From the NCBI GenBank assembly GCA_039914625.1, contig JBDSOU010000164.1:1-16436 (forward strand): DNA of 16,436 nt. Reading direction: 5' to 3'. This DNA comes from DATEMK01 sp039914625 (GTDB lineage: Bacteria; Bacteroidota; Bacteroidia; AKYH767-A; OLB10). Under the pieces are notes generated by a model. It saw only the letters and a list, made by a program, of their open reading frames with translations. It was not told the DNA's origin and ran no database searches. Of this stretch, positions 13,230 through 16,436 are shown one piece after another. The position numbers and the translations under genes are program-made. Position 1 is the stretch's first letter; each line of letters opens with the position of its first letter.

Positions 13230-14249
13230 ATGCTTATTGACCTCCGCAGCGATACCGTTACCAAGCCTTCAAAAGAGATGCTTGCCGCAATGTTTGAAGC
13301 TTCGGTGGGCGATGATGTGTTTGATGAAGACCCGACAGTAAAAAAGTTAGAAGCAAAAGCAGCAGCATTGTTTTCAAAAGAAGCCGGTTTATTTTGCCCT
13401 TCGGGCACTATGGCAAATCAAATTGCTCTCAGAATTCATACCCAGCCGCAGCAAGAAATTATTTGCGACCGCCTTGCTCATGTGTACCTCTATGAAGGCG
13501 GAGGAATTGCATTCAATTCAGGCTGCTCAGTCCGCCTTTTGAATGGCGACAGGGGAAGGCTCAATGCAACGGACATTGAAGAAAATATCAATCCCGAAAA
13601 CATTCATCATCCGGTAACTTCCGTAGTAGCGCTTGAAAATACTTCTAACAAAGGCGGGGGCAGCTGCTATTCATTACAGGCTATTAAAGAAATAAAAAAT
13701 GTGTGCGATAAGCACCTGTTAAAGCTGCATCTTGACGGAGCAAGAATTTTTAATGCGCTTACAGAAACAAAAGACACTTCACAGGAAACAGGAAAATATT
13801 TCGACTCCATTTCCGTTTGCCTTTCCAAAGGATTAGGCGCCCCTGTGGGTTCTGTGCTGCTGTCAACTAAGGAAAACATCCGCCAGGCAAAGCGTGTGCG
13901 CAAAGTATTTGGCGGAGGCATGAGGCAGGCAGGATTCATTGCAGCGGCCGGCATATATGCGCTCGATCATAATATTGATCGCTTAAAAGAAGATCACATC
14001 CGTGCAAAGAGAATAGGGGAGGAGCTTAAAAAACTTTCTTTTGTTGAAGAACTGTTTCCGGTTGATACCAACATTGTGGTTTTTAAGCTTTCACAAAAAA
14101 TGGCAACCGAAGTTTTTCTCAATAAGCTGTTGCAGAAAAATATTAAAGCAGTTTCTTTCGGCAAACAACTGGTGCGCATGGTAACGCATCTTGATTTTAC
14201 TGATGAGATGCTGGATGAAGTGCTGAAAGCATTGCGGTCAGATTTTTAA
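13230..14249 (+). CDS. Low-specificity L-threonine aldolase
   Basis: This 339-residue PLP enzyme of the aspartate aminotransferase fold cleaves L-threonine or L-allo-threonine to glycine and acetaldehyde. The N-terminus (IDLRSDTVTKP, then SVGDDVFDEDPTVKKLE) is diagnostic of the threonine aldolase family, as are the FCPSGTMANQIA and LHLDGARIFNA segments, the latter with the aspartate and arginine that contact PLP. The Schiff-base lysine is K200 in SVCLSKGLGAPVGS. Length is normal for the family. The enzyme supplies glycine when serine is limiting. It appears monocistronic: a heptad array lies before it and a hairpin terminator after it. Stereospecificity cannot be told from sequence, so I give no gene symbol. 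Confidence 0.92.
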   Translation: MLIDLRSDTVTKPSKEMLAAMFEASVGDDVFDEDPTVKKLEAKAAALFSKEAGLFCPSGTMANQIALRIHTQPQQEIICDRLAHVYLYEGGGIAFNSGCSVRLLNGDRGRLNATDIEENINPENIHHPVTSVVALENTSNKGGGSCYSLQAIKEIKNVCDKHLLKLHLDGARIFNALTETKDTSQETGKYFDSISVCLSKGLGAPVGSVLLSTKENIRQAKRVRKVFGGGMRQAGFIAAAGIYALDHNIDRLKEDHIRAKRIGEELKKLSFVEELFPVDTNIVVFKLSQKMATEVFLNKLLQKNIKAVSFGKQLVRMVTHLDFTDEMLDEVLKALRSDF

Positions 14250-14253
14250 GCGC

Positions 14254-14287
14254 AAAAAAAACCTCCCGTTTCCGGAAGGCTTTTTTT
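14254..14287. terminator. Bidirectional rho-independent terminator
   Basis: CCTCCCG (14262-14268) pairs with CGGAAGG (14273-14279) with one mismatch around TTTC. An A-run precedes the stem and a T-run follows, so it can end transcripts from both strands. It lies just after the threonine aldolase stop and 20 bases from the convergent lipoprotein stop. Confidence 0.8.
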
Positions 14288-14306
14288 CTTTGGTACTACT
14301 CAGACA

Positions 14307-14540
14307 TTACATCTTGCTTGTAGTATCAGTCATCATTTTTAAAGTATCAGCATTGGACGTTGAATCCATTATTGAAGTTTCCAAAGCTGCTTTTTCTGCT
14401 TCATGCATCATGGAATCTTTTAGAGCGGCATCTGTTTCCCCTGCTACCCTTTCCTGTTCTGCTTTTTCTTCACTGCCCGGACCACATGCATAGAATGTAA
14501 ACATTCCTGCAAGCAGCATAAGCGATAAGATTTTTTTCAT
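14307..14540 (-). CDS. Small predicted lipoprotein of unknown function
   Basis: This 77-residue protein has a lipoprotein signal peptide (MKKILSLMLLAGMFTFYAC) with the lipid-modified cysteine at residue 19, so the mature part is about 59 residues. The mature part is highly charged and helix-prone, rich in Glu, Ala, Ser and Met, with ALKDSMMHEAEKAALE as a probable amphipathic helix. I start at ATG 14540; nine extra upstream codons are possible but would spoil the signal peptide. It resembles the next gene in signal peptide and composition, and the two may be paralogues. No function can be assigned. Confidence 0.75.
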   Translation of the reverse strand: MKKILSLMLLAGMFTFYACGPGSEEKAEQERVAGETDAALKDSMMHEAEKAALETSIMDSTSNADTLKMMTDTTSKM

Positions 14541-14564
14541 AGTTTTATTGATTTTATAAGGAAG

Positions 14565-14572
14565 CAAAAATA
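14565..14572 (-). promoter_or_regulatory. TAnnTTTG (-7) element
   Basis: On the minus strand this reads TATTTTTG, 24 bases before the ATG at 14540. A well-spaced upstream TTTG is not evident. Confidence 0.4.
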
Positions 14573-14636
14573 GTTTTTTATCAAAAATTTCTAACTTCTG
14601 CCAAATAAAATTATGAACAATTAGCAGTTGAAATGT

Positions 14637-14963
14637 TTAGCCACGTCCCTGGGTTGCTTTTTTAGCTTCCTCTTTCTTTTTTTCTTCCATCGTTTTTGGC
14701 TTCGGCTTTGGCTTATTCGCATTGGATTTCATTGCATCCATTGAATCCTGCATAGCTTTCATGTTTGCCTGGTTTATAGAATCTTCCATGGCTTTTTGTA
14801 CCATTAACATCGAATCTTCCATTGCCCTTTGAGCATCGGCTGCCACTTGTGCAATACTGTCCTGACGGGCTTTTTCAAATGCCGCCTGTTCTTCTTTGCT
14901 CGGTCCGCATGATATGAAGCTGCAGGTTCCGGCAATTAAAATAAGTGCTAATAATTTTTTCAT
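14637..14963 (-). CDS. Small predicted lipoprotein with Met/Asp/Ser-rich helical repeats
   Basis: This 108-residue protein has a lipobox-type signal peptide (MKKLLALILIAGTCSFISC, cysteine at residue 19), then a long helix-forming region with recurring xAMEDSM/AMQDSM units (about residues 45-78) and a lysine-proline tail (KPKPKPK), ending in a basic, glycine-containing segment. The pattern suggests an envelope-anchored helical rod with a basic end that may touch the cell wall; this is inference. It shares signal-peptide type, charge and DSM-like units with the lipoprotein gene downstream. The 96-base gap plus a separate promoter-like element suggest separate transcripts, although read-through is possible. 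Confidence 0.75.
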   Translation of the reverse strand: MKKLLALILIAGTCSFISCGPSKEEQAAFEKARQDSIAQVAADAQRAMEDSMLMVQKAMEDSINQANMKAMQDSMDAMKSNANKPKPKPKTMEEKKKEEAKKATQGRG

Positions 14964-14982
14964 TTTATTTAATTTTTTTTTG

Positions 14983-15012
14983 CAAAAGTATATTTATTTT
15001 AACAAAAACAAA
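14983..15012 (-). promoter_or_regulatory. Bacteroidota-type promoter for the 108-residue lipoprotein
   Basis: On the minus strand TTTG (15009-15012) is followed after 18 bases by TACTTTTG (14983-14990), close to the TTTG-N19/20-TAnnTTTG consensus. Transcription should start about 10-15 bases before the ATG at 14963. Confidence 0.6.
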
Positions 15013-15051
15013 ATCTTCATCAAAAAAATTCTTTTATTTAATTTTTAAGGC

Positions 15052-15059
15052 TATCTTTG
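15052..15059 (+). promoter_or_regulatory. TAnnTTTG (-7) element for the DUF5011-like lipoprotein gene
   Basis: TATCTTTG lies 33 bases before the ATG at 15093 and matches the Bacteroidota -7 consensus. The upstream element is degenerate. Confidence 0.5.
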
Positions 15060-15092
15060 CAAAAACTTTAAAAAAAACAAAAAATCAAAACC

Positions 15093-15773
15093 ATGAAAAA
15101 AACAATTTTAAGCATTTCGTTAGTTGCATTAACTGCTGTTTCAGCAATGTTCATTACATCATGCTCCAAAGATGATACAGCTCCTGTTATCACTCTGCTT
15201 GGCGATGATCCTGCCACAGTATCTTTAAACGGTACCTATATTGACGGAGGTGCCACCGCAAATGATGATAAAGACGGAGTAGTTCCTGCCACAGTCAGCT
15301 CATCTGATGTGAACGAAGATCTTGTCGGTACTTACACTGTAACTTATACTGCCACTGACAAAGAAGGCAATGAGGGAACTGCAAACAGAACGGTTACGGT
15401 TGTTAATGATGCTGCTTACCTCGAAGGAAGTTATCAGGGCAACGAAACGGATCTCAGTGGTCCTTACACCTACGTTCAGCAAAATGTTGTTACAGCTTCT
15501 ACTACTGTTAACAACCAAATTTCAATGACGCGTTTAGGAGATTTTGCCAATAACACGGTGTACATGAATGTTACAGGTTCTACAATCTCTCTGCCTTCTC
15601 AAACGCATACCAATGTAGGTACAGGAACCAATTCATGCGATGTTCACGACCGCAGATCAGATGGCGTGGGCAGTATCGTTACAGGTGGTTTTGGTTTATT
15701 ATACAATGACCAAAAACTTGCTCCCTGCTCAGGAAGCCGCTCTGGAGTTCAGGCTGCTTTTGTAAAGCAATAA
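15093..15773 (+). CDS. Surface lipoprotein with a DUF5011-like immunoglobulin fold domain
   Basis: This 226-residue protein has a lipoprotein signal peptide with the cysteine at residue 24 (FITSC). A DUF5011-type Ig-like domain follows (about 29-105), recognised by DTAPVITLLGDDPATVSLNG, the YIDGGATANDDKDG segment and GTYTVTYTATDKEGN. The remaining 120 residues, from about AYLEGSYQGNETD, are rich in Thr, Ser, Gly and Asn and match no family I can name; they look like a beta-rich outer-surface domain and contain a CDVH...APCSG cysteine pair. It is probably anchored in the outer membrane. A promoter element lies upstream and a strong terminator follows, so it is a single-gene unit. Confidence 0.82.
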   Translation: MKKTILSISLVALTAVSAMFITSCSKDDTAPVITLLGDDPATVSLNGTYIDGGATANDDKDGVVPATVSSSDVNEDLVGTYTVTYTATDKEGNEGTANRTVTVVNDAAYLEGSYQGNETDLSGPYTYVQQNVVTASTTVNNQISMTRLGDFANNTVYMNVTGSTISLPSQTHTNVGTGTNSCDVHDRRSDGVGSIVTGGFGLLYNDQKLAPCSGSRSGVQAAFVKQ

Positions 15774-15800
15774 TATTTCATTAGGGTGTTTTAATATTAA

Positions 15801-15834
15801 GAGGCTGTCTCAAAAAGGCAGCTTCTTTTTTTTT
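15801..15834 (+). terminator. Rho-independent terminator
   Basis: GAGGCTGTCT (15801-15810) pairs with AGGCAGCTTC (15816-15825), ten pairs including two G-U pairs, around a CAAAA loop. Nine T residues follow. It lies 28 bases after the lipoprotein stop and fits the Bacteroidota GAGGCTGTCTC terminator style. Confidence 0.85.
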
Positions 15835-16041
15835 ATTAAACCTTCAATGTATTTTTGGCGGGATTTCGTGTTTTGGTGCCTTGGTTACGTTTTTTGCCCT
15901 ATGCTGCCACTTTGGTGAGATTAGACGGAAGTTGTGTCCACACTGATATTTTTCGAATCAGGAAACCATGTTGCACGCGACATTCAAAAAACAGGAGATC
16001 AGTGCAGTGAAAATTATAGAAAGAGTTAAGAGGTTATTCCA
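15835..16041. other. Unassigned intergenic stretch, possible decayed insertion sequence end
   Basis: No convincing gene is present. On the minus strand one frame ends with NLTKVAA and a stop at 15903-15905, which faintly recalls a transposase C-terminus. A plus-strand frame is open for about 55 codons, to a stop at about 16010, but has no start codon or recognisable domain. Neither is strong enough to call a gene. Confidence 0.25.
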
Positions 16042-16436
16042 CTATTGTTTCACAAACTTCTTCCTCAAAACCGTTTCTCCTTCATGCATTTGCAAAATAT
16101 AAATTCCTCCGGGAAAGTTTTTTAAATCAATAAAATCGGAATTTAATTTTCCGGTGAATACAATTCTTCCAAACAAATCCAACACCTCATAATAGCTTTC
16201 CAGTTGTTTTGAAGTTGCGGCAAGCTGAACGTACAATTTATCATGGGCAGGATTCGGATAAACATTAAAAAAATTATTTTCCTTTTCAATTTGGTTTGTT
16301 CCCACATTTAACAAAAGACAGGAAGGAAAGCTATCCGTATCAAACCAATGCTTCACCCGTTGCAGGTCTGCACTGTTTCTTGCAATAGAAGTTGTCAACC
16401 CGTTAGGAGCAAGAGAATCCCATGTAAAAACATAAG
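16042..16436 (-). CDS. C-terminal part of a type IX secretion system cargo protein (partial)
   Basis: Only the last 131 residues are in the window, and the frame stays open to the right edge, so the start is missing. The final 75 residues are a T9SS type A sorting domain: FFNVYPNPAHDKLYVQL, then a DLFGRIVFTGKL strand, FPGGIYILQM and a VLRKKFVKQ end. The T9SS recognises such domains, exports the protein across the outer membrane and usually removes the domain by PorU while attaching the cargo to the surface. The upstream part (YVFTWDSLAPNGLTTS...) is too short to identify. An apparent start at TTG 16398 is internal. The nature of the cargo, enzyme or adhesin, is unknown. Confidence 0.88.
   Translation of the reverse strand, partial: YVFTWDSLAPNGLTTSIARNSADLQRVKHWFDTDSFPSCLLLNVGTNQIEKENNFFNVYPNPAHDKLYVQLAATSKQLESYYEVLDLFGRIVFTGKLNSDFIDLKNFPGGIYILQMHEGETVLRKKFVKQ

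Noticed and set aside
14945..15175. Plus-strand frame of 76 codons before the DUF5011-like gene
   Set aside because: It is AT-rich intergenic sequence holding two promoters, with low-complexity Lys/Phe composition, and it runs into the true gene in another frame.

Overview
The window looks like a chromosomal segment of a Bacteroidota bacterium. The signs are a type IX secretion (T9SS) C-terminal sorting domain at the right edge, TAnnTTTG promoter elements upstream of several genes, almost no Shine-Dalgarno sequences, small lipoproteins with SxSC-like or xYAC lipoboxes, an AT-rich base composition, and protein sequences typical of that phylum. The genus cannot be read from the window.

Layout. 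Bases 1-628 are the 3' part of a group II intron with intact domains V and VI but no reverse transcriptase; domain IV is reduced to a small hairpin. A small three-helix membrane protein gene follows on the minus strand (680-970), with a good Bacteroidota promoter. Next comes a plus-strand run: mtaB (tRNA methylthiotransferase), an Lgt-family lipoprotein diacylglyceryl transferase and an inositol-monophosphatase-family gene, the last two overlapping by 4 bases. This run converges on a minus-strand gene for a secreted LysM / 34-residue-repeat / RlpA-like barrel protein. That gene is divergent from an NfeD membrane protease gene followed by a 2'-5' RNA ligase-like (2H phosphoesterase) gene. A minus-strand sodium:solute symporter comes next, then recR, a GIY-YIG nuclease gene held inside a 397-bp inverted-repeat element, and a large membrane glycosyltransferase fused to what looks like a gutted polyprenyl-glycosylphosphotransferase. 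Beyond these lie a 58-residue PspC gene (minus), a threonine aldolase gene, two small minus-strand lipoprotein genes, a DUF5011-like surface lipoprotein gene and the 3' end of a T9SS-exported protein gene.

How the parts relate. Most genes are ordinary housekeeping or envelope functions (tRNA modification, lipoprotein maturation, peptidoglycan binding, membrane quality control, recombination repair, surface glycan synthesis), and I see no single dedicated multi-gene system. The less ordinary signals are these: (i) a family of 7-bp tandem repeats (ACTTTAA / ACTTACG type) at intergenic junctions, several abutting start codons, which also creates false N-termini for Lgt and RecR; (ii) the inverted-repeat element carrying the GIY-YIG gene, whose stop codon lies inside one repeat arm; (iii) the glycosyltransferase with a C-terminal phosphoglycosyltransferase-like domain that lacks its catalytic core; and (iv) the ORF-less intron, which would need a maturase supplied from elsewhere.
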